The notes below the pieces were generated by a model. It did not search any database and was not told where the DNA came from. It saw only the letters and a list, made by a program, of their open reading frames with translations. Positions 33,827-43,771 of a DNA stretch of 64,000 nt are shown one piece after another; the first letter of the stretch is position 1; each line of letters starts with the position of its first letter. The position numbers and the translations under genes were made by a program. Origin of the DNA: Flavobacterium sp. 90 (GTDB taxonomy: Bacteria; Bacteroidota; Bacteroidia; Flavobacteriales; Flavobacteriaceae); the NCBI RefSeq assembly GCF_004339525.1, contig NZ_SMGE01000001.1, positions 1,054,001 through 1,118,000 of the forward strand, read 5' to 3'.

Positions 33827-36800
33827 TTAATTTTTAATTAATGATACTAAATCAACACTTACTACACTTTTAGCTGTTAACTTAACAGTATTTTCAGGTT
33901 GGCCAGCAGCCAATACCCCACTTACTGCTTGAGTTGCAGACTGCCCATTTATACGTATATAAGTAACATTAAAATTAAATGTTGCTCCAAGATGATTTGA
34001 AGAAGAGGCAAAAAGATAGATAGAAAGCTCGTTTGTTGGCACTGCAAATTCAGTTTCATATGTAAAAGATACTACTTCAGTACATGCACCATTTGCATTA
34101 GCGTATGCTTGTCCGTTAGTATTTACATCTGTTTGGGCTTTATTATCAGCATCTAATTGAGACAGATTTGAATTATATTTAGCGATAGGTACTGCGTATA
34201 CAACAGCGCCTCCCGTAAAACCAGCTCCACAATTATTTCTAACAAATGTTCCTGATTTTATAGTACTATAAAAAGTACAAGTTGCCTCCTCATTTGCCCA
34301 ATTTTGTCCATAAGTATTTGCTTCATTTTGTGCCAATTCGTCTGCACGTGCTTGTGAACTCAAAGAAGTGTATTTACCGTAAGGAACGGAGTAAGTAATT
34401 GTTCCAGGAGAAGCATTAGCAGGACAATTGTTTCTAGTATATAAATTACTAATAGCTGCACTACTAAAAGTACAAGTCCCATTAGTGTTTGCATTGGCCT
34501 GTCCATTGGTATTGAACAAGTTCAGTCCTTTGGTATCAGCATCGGCCTGAGAAATTGTTGAAATCTGAGCGCCAACCACCTGACTGAAAGCTACGCTTGA
34601 TCCCACACCACCTACAACACAATTATTCTTCGTAAAAGATCCACTTCTGGCAATACTACTAAAAGTGCAAACACCATTAGTATTTGCATTAGCTTGTCCA
34701 TTGGTATTAAATAGAGTAAGCCCTTTGGAATCTGCATCGGCTTGCGAAATTATTGAAGTCTGAGCTCCTACGATTTGGCTGAAAGCTACACTTGAACCAA
34801 CTCCGCCTGCTGCACAATTATTCTTTGTAAACGATCCGCTTCTGGCAATACTGCTAAAAGTACAAGTACCGTTGGTATTCGCGTTAGCTTGTCCGTTGGT
34901 ATTAAATAAAGTAAGACCTTTAGAATCTGCATCGGCTTGCGAAATTATTGATGTCTGAGCGCCAACAGCCTGACTAAAAGCTACGTTCGATCCTACGCCT
35001 CCTGCAGCACAATTATTCTTGGTAAATGAACCACTTCTGGCAATGCTGCTAAAGGTACAGGTACCATTTGTATTAGCATTCGCCTGTCCATTATTAGTAA
35101 CATCTGTTTGAGCTAATGCATCTGCGGCAGCTTGTGAGGTTGTTGAAGTATATCTTCCCGCAGGAACCGTATAAACAACTACCGAACCTACTCCGCCTGC
35201 AGCGCAATTATTCTTTGTGTATGAACCGCTCTTAACAATACTTGTAAACGTACAAGTACCATTTGTGTTCGCATAAGTTTGCCCGTTAGTAGTAACATCT
35301 GTTTGAGCCAGTGCATCTGCAGCAGCCTGTGAAGTTGTTGAAGTATATTGACCTACCGGAACGGTATACACCACTACTGAACCTGCTCCGCCTGCAGCAC
35401 AATTATTCTTGGTAAACGAGCCACTTTTGACAATACTACTAAAAGTACAAGTTCCATTTGTATTGGCATTGGCTTGTCCATTTGTATTGAACAAAGTAAG
35501 CCCTTTAGAATCTGCATCTGTCTGAGAAATTATTGACGTTTGTGCTCCAACAGCCTGACTAAAGGCTACACTTGAACCAACTCCGCCTGAAGCACAATTA
35601 TTCTTGGTAAACGATCCGCTTCTGGCAATACTACTAAAAGTACAGGTTCCATTGGCATTGGCATTGGCTTGCCCGTTTGTATTAAACAAAGTAAGTCCTT
35701 TTGAATCTGCATCTGTCTGAGAAATTAGTGACGTTTGAGCACCAACAACCTGACTAAAGGCTACAGTAGAACCAACTCCGCCTGAAGCGCAATTATTCTT
35801 GGTAAATGAACTGCTTCTGGCAATACTGCTGAAAGTACAGGTTCCATTTGTATTAGCATTCGCTTGTCCGTTATTGTTAACATCTGTTTGGGCTAATGCA
35901 TCTGCAGCAGCTTGTGATGTTGTTGAAGTATAAGTACCAGCAGGAACTGTATATACTACTACTGAACCTACTCCGCCCGCAGCACAATTATTCTTTGTGA
36001 ATGAACCACTTTTTACAATACTGCTAAACGTACAAGTTCCGTTTGTGTTAGCATTAGTTTGTCCATTATTGTTTACATCTGTTTGAGCTAATGCATCTGC
36101 AGCAACTTGTGATGTTGTTGAAGTGTATCTTCCAGCAGGAACCGTATAAACAACTACCGAACCAAATCCGCCCGCAGCACAGTTATTCTTTGTGAATGAA
36201 CCACTTTTGGCAATACTCGTAAACGTACAAGTTCCGTTTGTATTAGCAAAAGTTTGTCCGTTATTGGTAACATCTGTTTGAGCCAATGCATCTGCAGCAG
36301 CTTGTGAAGTTGTTGAAGTATATTGACCTGCTGGAACGGTATAAACAACTACTGAACCTGTTCCGCCTACGGTACAATTATTCTTGGTAAACGAGCCACT
36401 TTTGACAATACTACTAAAGGTACAAGTTCCATTTGTATTAGCATTGGTTTGTCCGTTAGTGGTAACATCAGTTTGGGCAAGTGCATCTGCAGCAGCTTGT
36501 GAAGCTGTTGAAGTATATCTTCCCGCGGGAACGGTATAAACAACTAATGAACCTACTCCGCCAGAAGCGCAATTATTTTTAGTAAATGAACCGCTTTTTA
36601 CAATACTTGTAAATGTACAAGTTCCATTCGTGTTAGCATAAGTCTGTCCGTTAGTAGTGACATCTGTTTGAGCTAATGCATCTGCAGCGGCTTGTGAAGT
36701 TGTTGAAGTATATTGACCTGCCGGAACGGTATACACTACTACTGAACCTACTCCGCCAGAAGCGCAATTATTTTTAGTAAACGAACCGCTTTTTACAATA

Positions 36801-39800
36801 CTTGTAAATGTACAAGTTCCATTTGTATTAGCATTGGTTTGTCCGTTAGTGGTAACATCAGTTTGGGCAAGTGCATCTGCAGCAGCTTGTGAAGCTGTTG
36901 AAGTATATTGACCTGCCTGAACGGTATACACCACTACTGAACCTACTCCGCCAGAAGTGCAATTATTTTTAGTAAACGAACCGCTTTTTACAATACTTGT
37001 AAATGTACAAGTTCCATTTGTATTAGCATTGGTTTGTCCGTTAGTGGTAACATCAGTTTGGGCAAGTGCATCTGCAGCTGCTTGTGAAGTTGTTGAAGTA
37101 TATCTTCCAGCGGGAACGGTATAAACAACTAATGAACCTACTCCGCCTACAGCACAGTTATTCTTAGTGAATGAACCGCTTTTTACAATACTTGTAAATG
37201 TACAAGTTCCGTTCGTGTTAGCATAAGTCTGTCCGTTAGTAGTGACATCTGTTTGAGCTAATGCATCTGCAGCGGCTTGTGAGGTTGTTGAAGTATATCT
37301 TCCCGCAGGAACTGTATAAACAACTACCGAACCAACTCCGCCTACAGCACAGTTATTCTTAGTGAATGAACCACTTTTAACAATACTGCTAAACGTACAA
37401 GTTCCGTTTGTGTTCGCATAAGTTTGTCCATTATTGGTAACATCTGTTTGAGCCAGTGCATCTGCAGCAGCTTGTGAAGTTGTTGAAGTATATTGGCCTG
37501 CCGGAACGGTATAAACAACTACTGAACCAACTCCGCCTGCAGCACAATTATTTTTTGTATATGAACCACTTTTGACAACACTCGTAAATGTACAGCTACC
37601 ATTTGTATTGGCATTGGTTTGTCCGTTAGTATTGAATAAAGTAAGCCCTTTGGAATCTGCATCTGCTTGCGAAATTAATGAGGTTTGGGCGCCTGCTACC
37701 TGACTAAAGGCTACACTTGAACCCACGCCTCCCACAACACAATTATTCTTAGTAAATGAACCGCTTCTTGCAATACTGCTAAAAGTACAAGTACCATTAG
37801 TATTGGCATTAGCCTGTCCGTTAGTATTAAATAAAGTAAGTCCTTTGGCATCAGCATCTGCCTGAGAAATTATCGAGGTCTGAGCACCAACAACCTGACT
37901 AAAAGCCACGCTTGATCCTACGCCTCCCGCAACGCAATTATTCTTGGTAAAAGATCCGCTTCTGGCAATACTGCTAAAAGTACAAGTACCATTACTATTA
38001 GCATTAGCCTGTCCGTTGGTATTAAACAAAGTAAGTCCTTTGCTATCAGCATCGGCCTGAGAAATTGTAGAAGTCTGAGCACCTACAGCCTGACTGAAGG
38101 CAACGCTTGATCCCACACCACCTACACAATTGTTCTTCGTAAACGATCCGCTTTTGGCGATACTTTTATATAAAATCACACTTGTAGAACTATTGTCACT
38201 ACAATCAATCTGCTGCCCTTTATAGTTGTAACAATATTTTTCAAGGACATTCAAATCTTTATCCTTAACAAACTTTAATCGTCCAAAATAATCATATTCA
38301 TAGTAAGAAGATATTCCTTTGGGATCTGTAATGCTTGTCACTCCAACAAGTGGATTATAAGTATACGTAGACATAAAAACATCCGGAAGTGATGCTCTAA
38401 ATGTTTTTAACTCATTACGTAATAATTGTTCGGTACAATTTACTGACATGCAATTATCATTGTCAGCATTTGATAGTGCCTGTAAAGTTGTTATTGTTCC
38501 CGCGGGAATTGTACTATATATTACATTTTCAAGTTTAGCAATAGGTTGTGTCTTATTATAACCCCATATAATAGAAACCGGCGTTCCGCTTTCAAGAGTA
38601 TATTGTAAAATATTACCTCGATCGTCATATTGATCATATGTGATTTTTTTTTCAAGGTTTCCTATATTGGAAACTAAAGGCAAAACATTAGGAAATTTAG
38701 CAGAATAAACCTCTTTAGGAAGTAGTATATTACTTGTAGAAGCATTTTTATTATAGATGGTTAATTGCTCAGATACTTTGGTTCCTCCCTTAGAAGTTTG
38801 TACGTCTAAAGGAATACCAATCATATTTGCTGCTTTTAATTCATCTATAAATGGTTTACCTACCATTTCTGAATCTGATGCATAGCTATATTTTGTTTCT
38901 AATGTCTGTCCATTTGAATTTACAGTAGTTTGCGATGTTAATTGTAAATGAGCCGGATTACTGTAATTATAATTTGTTGTACTTGCTAGTGTACCTGTTA
39001 AAGTATTTGAAGAATCGTAAAAATAATTTGATACTTCTGAAGTCTTTTGATAAAACCACGGAATAGGAATATTATAATCTGCCAAAACATAAGAATCTCC
39101 CAATGACTGAGGAACATTACAATCTCCAAGTAACCCTAAAACTGCCGGTTGTCTCTTTGGATCCGAATAATCTTCATCTACATCAATAAACGATTTTCGT
39201 ATCAATTTGTATCCTTTTACATATGCAATTTTTGAATTGTCATCGAAATAAGTGTTTTTTTCTTTTCTAACAATAAAAGTTTTACTGCCTACAGTTTTGA
39301 AATCGTTTTTTTCTAAAATTTTACCTCTTCGGAATCCTAAATTTGCTTGTATCCCAATATCAGATCGAAACCAATCCCCATCAGTAGTAAACTCATAATC
39401 AGTATACATTTTTTCATCTGTAATAACATTTGTAGAAATCTCTTTGACATATCTGTAAACTACAGAATTAGATTCAAATCCCTGTTTAGATCTGGAATTT
39501 ATAAAATAAGTTCTTGTATAATCAACCTTAGGAATAACAGTATTATTATCTCCGGTTGCGCATATACCAAGTGTGAAATTTGCAAATGAATCAGAAATAA
39601 AATCAATTCCCAAGTTATTAATAAGATTTCCACTGCTTATTGCATTGTTGTCCTTATCGTTATATTCATATGCTTTTTTCAAAAGAAGCGTATTGTTTGA
39701 ATCAAAGCTTTCTATACTTTGAATTCTTAAACCCGAAGATGTTATGTTTTTAGGAGTTCTATCCTCTTCAGTGTAAGTTATTGTAGCTCCAATTGTCATT

Positions 39801-41629
39801 AATTCACCATAAGATTCTAAAACAATAATACAATCTCCGTTAACTAATGAAAGAGGAATTGTTATATCATTATTTTTGTTAATTCTTCCCGAATCAAATA
39901 GCAGTTTGTCTGAATAAACCCAAATTCTACAGTATTTGTACTTAATTGTCTTGTCATCGGTAAAGCCATTATTTCTTATGCTACAGGTCAAATAACTTTT
40001 TTGTGGGTTCAAAACTTGTCTATGAAGTGTTTTATATTTTAGACAGTTTAAGGCATCAATACAATTTTGTCCCTCAAAATCATGTTCTCCATCCGGATCT
40101 TCTAATTGTCCGGGAGCAACAAGACTTGCCTTTCCTGTACCTGTTAATGAGGCATCAAACGTTTTTATTGAGTATATATTTGATTCATCAATACCATAGA
40201 AAATATTGGGTTCATAATTAAAACTAGATGATCCTTTAGTAGGGTAAAATATCTGTTTTAAAATTCCTGCCTGAACTTTATTACTATTCACGCCCCTATC
40301 TGCTGAACCAACTGTCCTTACTTGTGGCTCATACAAAATATGTTTGGGTATCATATCAGAATTCGTAGCTCCATTATAATATCCAAAAAAATCCTGTGAT
40401 TTAGAATTTTTAATAGGCAAGTTTATGTCTGAGTAAATAAAACTATGTTCGTTTGCATCATTTAATTCAAATATGCGATTCAGTTTTAATCTCTTATATT
40501 TATAAGCATCTGTACCTGTTTGATCTGCATTAAAATAAGAATACTCAAAAAACACCTTTTTTACGACATTAAACCCACCAGTAGTATTTTGGCTAATTTT
40601 TATATTATCAAGATATCCATTTTGATTTACCAAATCTTGCCTTCCTTTTCTGAGTTCAAATTCTACTTTAGTCTGATCATCGTTAAATGAAATTTCTTTT
40701 ATCTTTTTTGTACTTGTAGTCGTATTTTCATTACTATTTCTAATTTGTCCAATAACTTGCGTCTGAGTCGCACCTTGGGGGCATGCACAATTTACTCCTT
40801 GTTCTGTTACTGCAATACTTTCAGATTCACTAAATTCAACTACATCACCATCATCCTGATAGGTAAATTTTATTTTATTGTTTTTTGGAGTTATAATTTG
40901 ATCAACATACCAAGCACTTGTATACTGATCATAATGAGTAAAAGCTCTTACTGATTTCTCGATAGTACTTGTAAAAAGATATTTATTTCCTAATTTATCT
41001 GTAATTGTAAAATTTGCAATATGAACTGCATTACCACCTATTTCAACCTTAAAAGCATCTGGCGGAAAAATTACCGCAACACCATTATCGATGTAAAAAC
41101 TTCCATTTGCAGTAGGCGATGAAAGAGAAAAGACATCCTTTACCCTTGATTTTTCATATTCTTTTGTTAAACTACCTTTGAAGGCATAAGGATGATCAAT
41201 CATATATTGCTTTACAGTTGCTGCAACTCTTTCTGTGCTATCTATTCCGGCATCATCTTCATCAACACTATCTCTGGAATTTAAAATAATTTGAGCACCT
41301 GCATTCAAATTCCATCCCAAACCTACCCAAGTTGCTTCCTGACCGACTTTAATTCCTGAAGCATGATAACTTAAAGATATTGGAATTTCAAGATCATCAA
41401 CTTTAATACTATATATGGGCAAAGATATACCAGGCACTCCTGTAGAAAGATCGACAGGGTATTCTCCATATTTTAAAAAAGCTGATGCTTCAGGAGACTT
41501 TGGCGTAAAATCAGGAGCTTTGAATCCGTCGCCTGGTGTGGTTTGTGCCACAATTTTTATCGAAGTCAGTAAAATCATTATCAAACAACAAAAGATTTTA
41601 ACGTGATTTTTTATAGGAACTATATACAT
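33827..41629 (-). CDS. Giant YD/RHS-like protein with 21 DUF5977-type repeats
   Basis: This 2600-residue exported protein starts with a signal peptide (about 10-28, IFCCLIMILLTSIKIVAQ). The N-terminal part has an SpvB/RHS-associated pattern (LKYGEYPVDLSTGVPGISLPIY, WVGLGWNLNAGAQI). YD-like elements (TDPKGISSYYEYDYFGRLKF, LNVLEKYCYNYKGQQID) end near residue 1150. Then come 21 tandem repeats of about 65 residues built on GSFTKNNC, a GG-G-S turn, a strand, SQ-x-x-AD and NGQ-x-x-AN-NG-C; these match DUF5977. A unique 80-residue end follows (SFTYETEFAVPTNELSIYLF). It is 34 nt upstream of the RHS toxin start and probably co-expressed. A surface scaffold or carrier for the toxin is plausible, not shown. 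Confidence 0.88.
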   Translation of the reverse strand: MYIVPIKNHVKIFCCLIMILLTSIKIVAQTTPGDGFKAPDFTPKSPEASAFLKYGEYPVDLSTGVPGISLPIYSIKVDDLEIPISLSYHASGIKVGQEATWVGLGWNLNAGAQIILNSRDSVDEDDAGIDSTERVAATVKQYMIDHPYAFKGSLTKEYEKSRVKDVFSLSSPTANGSFYIDNGVAVIFPPDAFKVEIGGNAVHIANFTITDKLGNKYLFTSTIEKSVRAFTHYDQYTSAWYVDQIITPKNNKIKFTYQDDGDVVEFSESESIAVTEQGVNCACPQGATQTQVIGQIRNSNENTTTSTKKIKEISFNDDQTKVEFELRKGRQDLVNQNGYLDNIKISQNTTGGFNVVKKVFFEYSYFNADQTGTDAYKYKRLKLNRIFELNDANEHSFIYSDINLPIKNSKSQDFFGYYNGATNSDMIPKHILYEPQVRTVGSADRGVNSNKVQAGILKQIFYPTKGSSSFNYEPNIFYGIDESNIYSIKTFDASLTGTGKASLVAPGQLEDPDGEHDFEGQNCIDALNCLKYKTLHRQVLNPQKSYLTCSIRNNGFTDDKTIKYKYCRIWVYSDKLLFDSGRINKNNDITIPLSLVNGDCIIVLESYGELMTIGATITYTEEDRTPKNITSSGLRIQSIESFDSNNTLLLKKAYEYNDKDNNAISSGNLINNLGIDFISDSFANFTLGICATGDNNTVIPKVDYTRTYFINSRSKQGFESNSVVYRYVKEISTNVITDEKMYTDYEFTTDGDWFRSDIGIQANLGFRRGKILEKNDFKTVGSKTFIVRKEKNTYFDDNSKIAYVKGYKLIRKSFIDVDEDYSDPKRQPAVLGLLGDCNVPQSLGDSYVLADYNIPIPWFYQKTSEVSNYFYDSSNTLTGTLASTTNYNYSNPAHLQLTSQTTVNSNGQTLETKYSYASDSEMVGKPFIDELKAANMIGIPLDVQTSKGGTKVSEQLTIYNKNASTSNILLPKEVYSAKFPNVLPLVSNIGNLEKKITYDQYDDRGNILQYTLESGTPVSIIWGYNKTQPIAKLENVIYSTIPAGTITTLQALSNADNDNCMSVNCTEQLLRNELKTFRASLPDVFMSTYTYNPLVGVTSITDPKGISSYYEYDYFGRLKFVKDKDLNVLEKYCYNYKGQQIDCSDNSSTSVILYKSIAKSGSFTKNNCVGGVGSSVAFSQAVGAQTSTISQADADSKGLTLFNTNGQANANSNGTCTFSSIARSGSFTKNNCVAGGVGSSVAFSQVVGAQTSIISQADADAKGLTLFNTNGQANANTNGTCTFSSIARSGSFTKNNCVVGGVGSSVAFSQVAGAQTSLISQADADSKGLTLFNTNGQTNANTNGSCTFTSVVKSGSYTKNNCAAGGVGSVVVYTVPAGQYTSTTSQAAADALAQTDVTNNGQTYANTNGTCTFSSIVKSGSFTKNNCAVGGVGSVVVYTVPAGRYTSTTSQAAADALAQTDVTTNGQTYANTNGTCTFTSIVKSGSFTKNNCAVGGVGSLVVYTVPAGRYTSTTSQAAADALAQTDVTTNGQTNANTNGTCTFTSIVKSGSFTKNNCTSGGVGSVVVYTVQAGQYTSTASQAAADALAQTDVTTNGQTNANTNGTCTFTSIVKSGSFTKNNCASGGVGSVVVYTVPAGQYTSTTSQAAADALAQTDVTTNGQTYANTNGTCTFTSIVKSGSFTKNNCASGGVGSLVVYTVPAGRYTSTASQAAADALAQTDVTTNGQTNANTNGTCTFSSIVKSGSFTKNNCTVGGTGSVVVYTVPAGQYTSTTSQAAADALAQTDVTNNGQTFANTNGTCTFTSIAKSGSFTKNNCAAGGFGSVVVYTVPAGRYTSTTSQVAADALAQTDVNNNGQTNANTNGTCTFSSIVKSGSFTKNNCAAGGVGSVVVYTVPAGTYTSTTSQAAADALAQTDVNNNGQANANTNGTCTFSSIARSSSFTKNNCASGGVGSTVAFSQVVGAQTSLISQTDADSKGLTLFNTNGQANANANGTCTFSSIARSGSFTKNNCASGGVGSSVAFSQAVGAQTSIISQTDADSKGLTLFNTNGQANANTNGTCTFSSIVKSGSFTKNNCAAGGAGSVVVYTVPVGQYTSTTSQAAADALAQTDVTTNGQTYANTNGTCTFTSIVKSGSYTKNNCAAGGVGSVVVYTVPAGRYTSTTSQAAADALAQTDVTNNGQANANTNGTCTFSSIARSGSFTKNNCAAGGVGSNVAFSQAVGAQTSIISQADADSKGLTLFNTNGQANANTNGTCTFSSIARSGSFTKNNCAAGGVGSSVAFSQIVGAQTSIISQADADSKGLTLFNTNGQANANTNGVCTFSSIARSGSFTKNNCVVGGVGSSVAFSQVVGAQISTISQADADTKGLNLFNTNGQANANTNGTCTFSSAAISNLYTRNNCPANASPGTITYSVPYGKYTSLSSQARADELAQNEANTYGQNWANEEATCTFYSTIKSGTFVRNNCGAGFTGGAVVYAVPIAKYNSNLSQLDADNKAQTDVNTNGQAYANANGACTEVVSFTYETEFAVPTNELSIYLFASSSNHLGATFNFNVTYIRINGQSATQAVSGVLAAGQPENTVKLTAKSVVSVDLVSLIKN
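34085..38160 (-). repeat. Tandem ~195-bp coding repeats (21 units, two classes)
   Basis: The units encode the DUF5977-like repeats. Class A reads VAFSQxVGAQTSxISQ and SKGLTLFNTNGQANAN; class B reads VVYTVPAGxYTSTTSQ and ALAQTDVxxNGQ. From N- to C-terminus the order is A3, B9, A2, B2, A3, and then two diverged B-like units. Within classes the DNA is highly similar, so unequal exchange and assembly errors are both possible. Confidence 0.9.
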
Positions 41630-41649
41630 TTTTGTAATTCTATTATATC

Positions 41650-43326
41650 TTATTTACTTGTTATTCTTTTGATCACTTTTACAGACTCGGTTTTTACATC
41701 TGTTTTAATATTGATGATGTAAATCCCCTCTGCATAAGCACTTAAATCAACCGGTACTGTCCTGCTGGAAATACTGAAATTTTGCAGCGTTCTACCTGTC
41801 ATATCAACCACACTGGCTGTTCCTGAAGTAAAATCGTAACCTATAATAACATTTGTATAGGTCGATACCGGGTTTGGAATGGCTTCTATACTTGATTTAA
41901 CTTTTTCGATTTTTGTTTTGTCTTTCAACTTTACAACCCAAAAATCACTACCCCCAATATTGGAGTTTTTATCTTTTGAAGCACCTGAATTAGACGTTCC
42001 CGCCATCAGATATCCTCCATCACGGGTTTCTATCAATTTTCTAAGAATATCCTCGCCTGCACTTCCAACAGTTTTATTCCACAATTCCTCTCCTTTTTCA
42101 TCAATCTTTAAGGCGATATAATCATTGATTCCGTCTTTTTCTTTGGCAACGACATTGGTTAATTTCCCAACGATTCCCTCTCTTGGAACTCTTCTTTCAC
42201 TTTGGGCATATCCGCCAATTAAATACGTATGATCTTTGTTTTCTACCAATGAGGTCAAAATATCCACTTTTCCAAAATCATAGGTTTTACTCCATACAAC
42301 TCCACCTTCTTCATCTAGTTTCAAAACCCAATAATCAGTGCCGTTTCCAACTATTCCGCCCAATGAAGTAAGTGGGTTTGTACTGTTTGAATTGGCGCCT
42401 ATTATATATCCTCCATCACTGGTCTGGTGAATTACATAAGGCTGGTCATCACCTTCTGCCCCATAAGAATTTTGCCATTCTATTTCTCCAACATCATTTA
42501 TTTTTAAAACCCAAACATCTCCAACTCCTTTATTACTTTCCGTTTTATCACCAGATCGTGATGAAGTGGAATATCCCGCCAGAATAAAACCATTATCTGT
42601 CGTTTGCTCCATACTTCTTAGTAAGTCTGCATATTCTCCTCCGTATGTTTTTTGCCACTCAATAACACCTTGTTTGTCCAGTTTTACAACCCAGTAATCC
42701 ATGTTCCCTCTGCTTTTTTCTGATTTACTGTACAAATCTGCTTTGGTAGTTGTCAGGGACTTTGCATCAGGTTTAATACCTGAAATAGAGAGCGGACTGG
42801 AGCTTGAAGATCCTCCTAAAATATAACCTCCGTCTCTGGTCTGAAAAGCGCATAACAATTCATCTGAACCATTCCCTCCAATTGTTCTTTGCCATTGCTC
42901 AGCTCCTGAAGCATCTAGTTTTATAACCCAAAAATCCGTAAGTCCTTTACAGTCTTCTGCTTTTTGAAAACCTGTTCCTGAACTTGAAGTTCCTGCCAGA
43001 ATAAATCCCCCATCTTTTGTGTTTTTAATGCTTTGAAGTAAATCAAATCCACTTCCTCCAAAACTTTTCTGCCAGTCAAGTTCTCCTTTTTCAGTCATTT
43101 TCCACACCCAATAATCAAGATCTCCATGATTATCGTCTGATTTATTTCCTGTTTTATTAGATAATGAACTTCCTGCCAAAATAAATCCATAGTCGGCTGT
43201 TGGCTGGGCGTCAAAAAGATAGTCAGCATGTTGTCCTCCGTACGATTTTTCCCAAAGAATGTCCTGAGAATAAGTAATTAATGGCAATAAAAGAGGAAGG
43301 AGTAGGTAAAGTTTTTTCATACGCAT
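41650..43326 (-). CDS. T9SS type A sorted repeat protein
   Basis: The start is at MRMKKLYLLLPLLLPLITYSQ (MKKLYLL at 43320 also possible); an ATG at 43356 overlaps the promoter box. About eight repeats of about 55 residues follow, each with GGYILAGTSSS (or similar) and DFWVVKLDASGAEQWQRTIGG-type strands, typical of a beta-propeller-like fold. The end (about 490-558; VSTYTNVIIGYDFTSGTASVVDMTGRTLQNF and YAEGIYIINIKTDVKTESVKVIKR) is a T9SS type A C-terminal sorting domain, so it is sent to the cell surface or released. It leads the operon with the giant RHS-like protein 20 nt downstream. Confidence 0.92.
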   Translation of the reverse strand: MRMKKLYLLLPLLLPLITYSQDILWEKSYGGQHADYLFDAQPTADYGFILAGSSLSNKTGNKSDDNHGDLDYWVWKMTEKGELDWQKSFGGSGFDLLQSIKNTKDGGFILAGTSSSGTGFQKAEDCKGLTDFWVIKLDASGAEQWQRTIGGNGSDELLCAFQTRDGGYILGGSSSSSPLSISGIKPDAKSLTTTKADLYSKSEKSRGNMDYWVVKLDKQGVIEWQKTYGGEYADLLRSMEQTTDNGFILAGYSTSSRSGDKTESNKGVGDVWVLKINDVGEIEWQNSYGAEGDDQPYVIHQTSDGGYIIGANSNSTNPLTSLGGIVGNGTDYWVLKLDEEGGVVWSKTYDFGKVDILTSLVENKDHTYLIGGYAQSERRVPREGIVGKLTNVVAKEKDGINDYIALKIDEKGEELWNKTVGSAGEDILRKLIETRDGGYLMAGTSNSGASKDKNSNIGGSDFWVVKLKDKTKIEKVKSSIEAIPNPVSTYTNVIIGYDFTSGTASVVDMTGRTLQNFSISSRTVPVDLSAYAEGIYIINIKTDVKTESVKVIKRITSK

Positions 43327-43353
43327 TTTAGATTTCAAACTGTTTTTTGCCTG

Positions 43354-43361
43354 CAAATCTA
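43354..43361 (-). promoter_or_regulatory. -7 promoter box of the toxin operon
   Basis: On the minus strand this reads TAGATTTG, matching TAnnTTTG, 27 nt before the MRMKK start. It is the only convincing promoter box seen ahead of the three large genes (T9SS protein, DUF5977 protein, RHS toxin). Confidence 0.6.
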
Positions 43362-43499
43362 GAGGATGAATATGTTAAAATTTTACGGGTTTCCACATTT
43401 TAAAAAAACTTTTCTTGATCCTATAAAAAGTATGAGCAACGACGCCACTTTTAAGATTGAAAAAAGTTATCAACCTGGTTACTTTTTTTAAATTAAACT

Positions 43500-43573
43500 T
43501 ATAGAATGTCTCGAGAATGTCTCATTAAGACTAATATTACAAAGCTTCAGATTTCGCAAAACTTTTTTTGCAT
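43500..43573 (+). repeat. Degenerate tRNA-end/terminator relic
   Basis: TCTCGAGAATGTCTC, CTAATATTACAAAGCTTCAG and ACTTTTTTTG follow the order of the tRNA-end relics at 15.5 and 24.2 kb, but the second stem arm is lost. It lies just beyond the toxin operon promoter. Confidence 0.5.
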
Positions 43574-43640
43574 TATTATTTAATCAAGCAGAAAAAAGTC
43601 AGTAGACTTTATTAGATTTATAAGTTCAAAATAAACAAAA

Positions 43641-43700
43641 AATTGCGCAAAGTCAGATACATTTGCGCAGCGTTTCAGAAGAAGTCTTCAAGTAGCGAAG
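43641..43700. repeat. Hairpin repeat copy
   Basis: Palindrome 43645-43668 (arms GCGCAAA and TTTGCGC around GTCAGATAC) followed by AGCGTTTCAGAAGAAG-TCTTCAAGTAGCG. It directly abuts the toxin-tail remnant at 43701. Confidence 0.8.
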
Positions 43701-43760
43701 GCATCACAACCTTTGTTAGATGCATTGGAAGCAAATGGTATTAAACCAATTACTCATTAA
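43701..43760 (+). pseudogene. Orphan toxin C-terminal remnant (plus strand)
   Basis: An open frame from the repeat ends ASQPLLDALEANGIKPITH then stop, 11 nt before the ATG of the next gene. It has no start of its own and reads like the last residues of a toxin tip. The same arrangement (repeat, short tail, small gene) occurs on the minus strand at 28-30 kb. Confidence 0.5.
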
Positions 43761-43771
43761 AAATTAAAAAG

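Noticed and set aside
34085..38160. CRISPR array candidate because of many regular repeats
   Set aside because: The period is about 195 bp, the whole stretch is one open reading frame, and the units encode a protein repeat (DUF5977 type).
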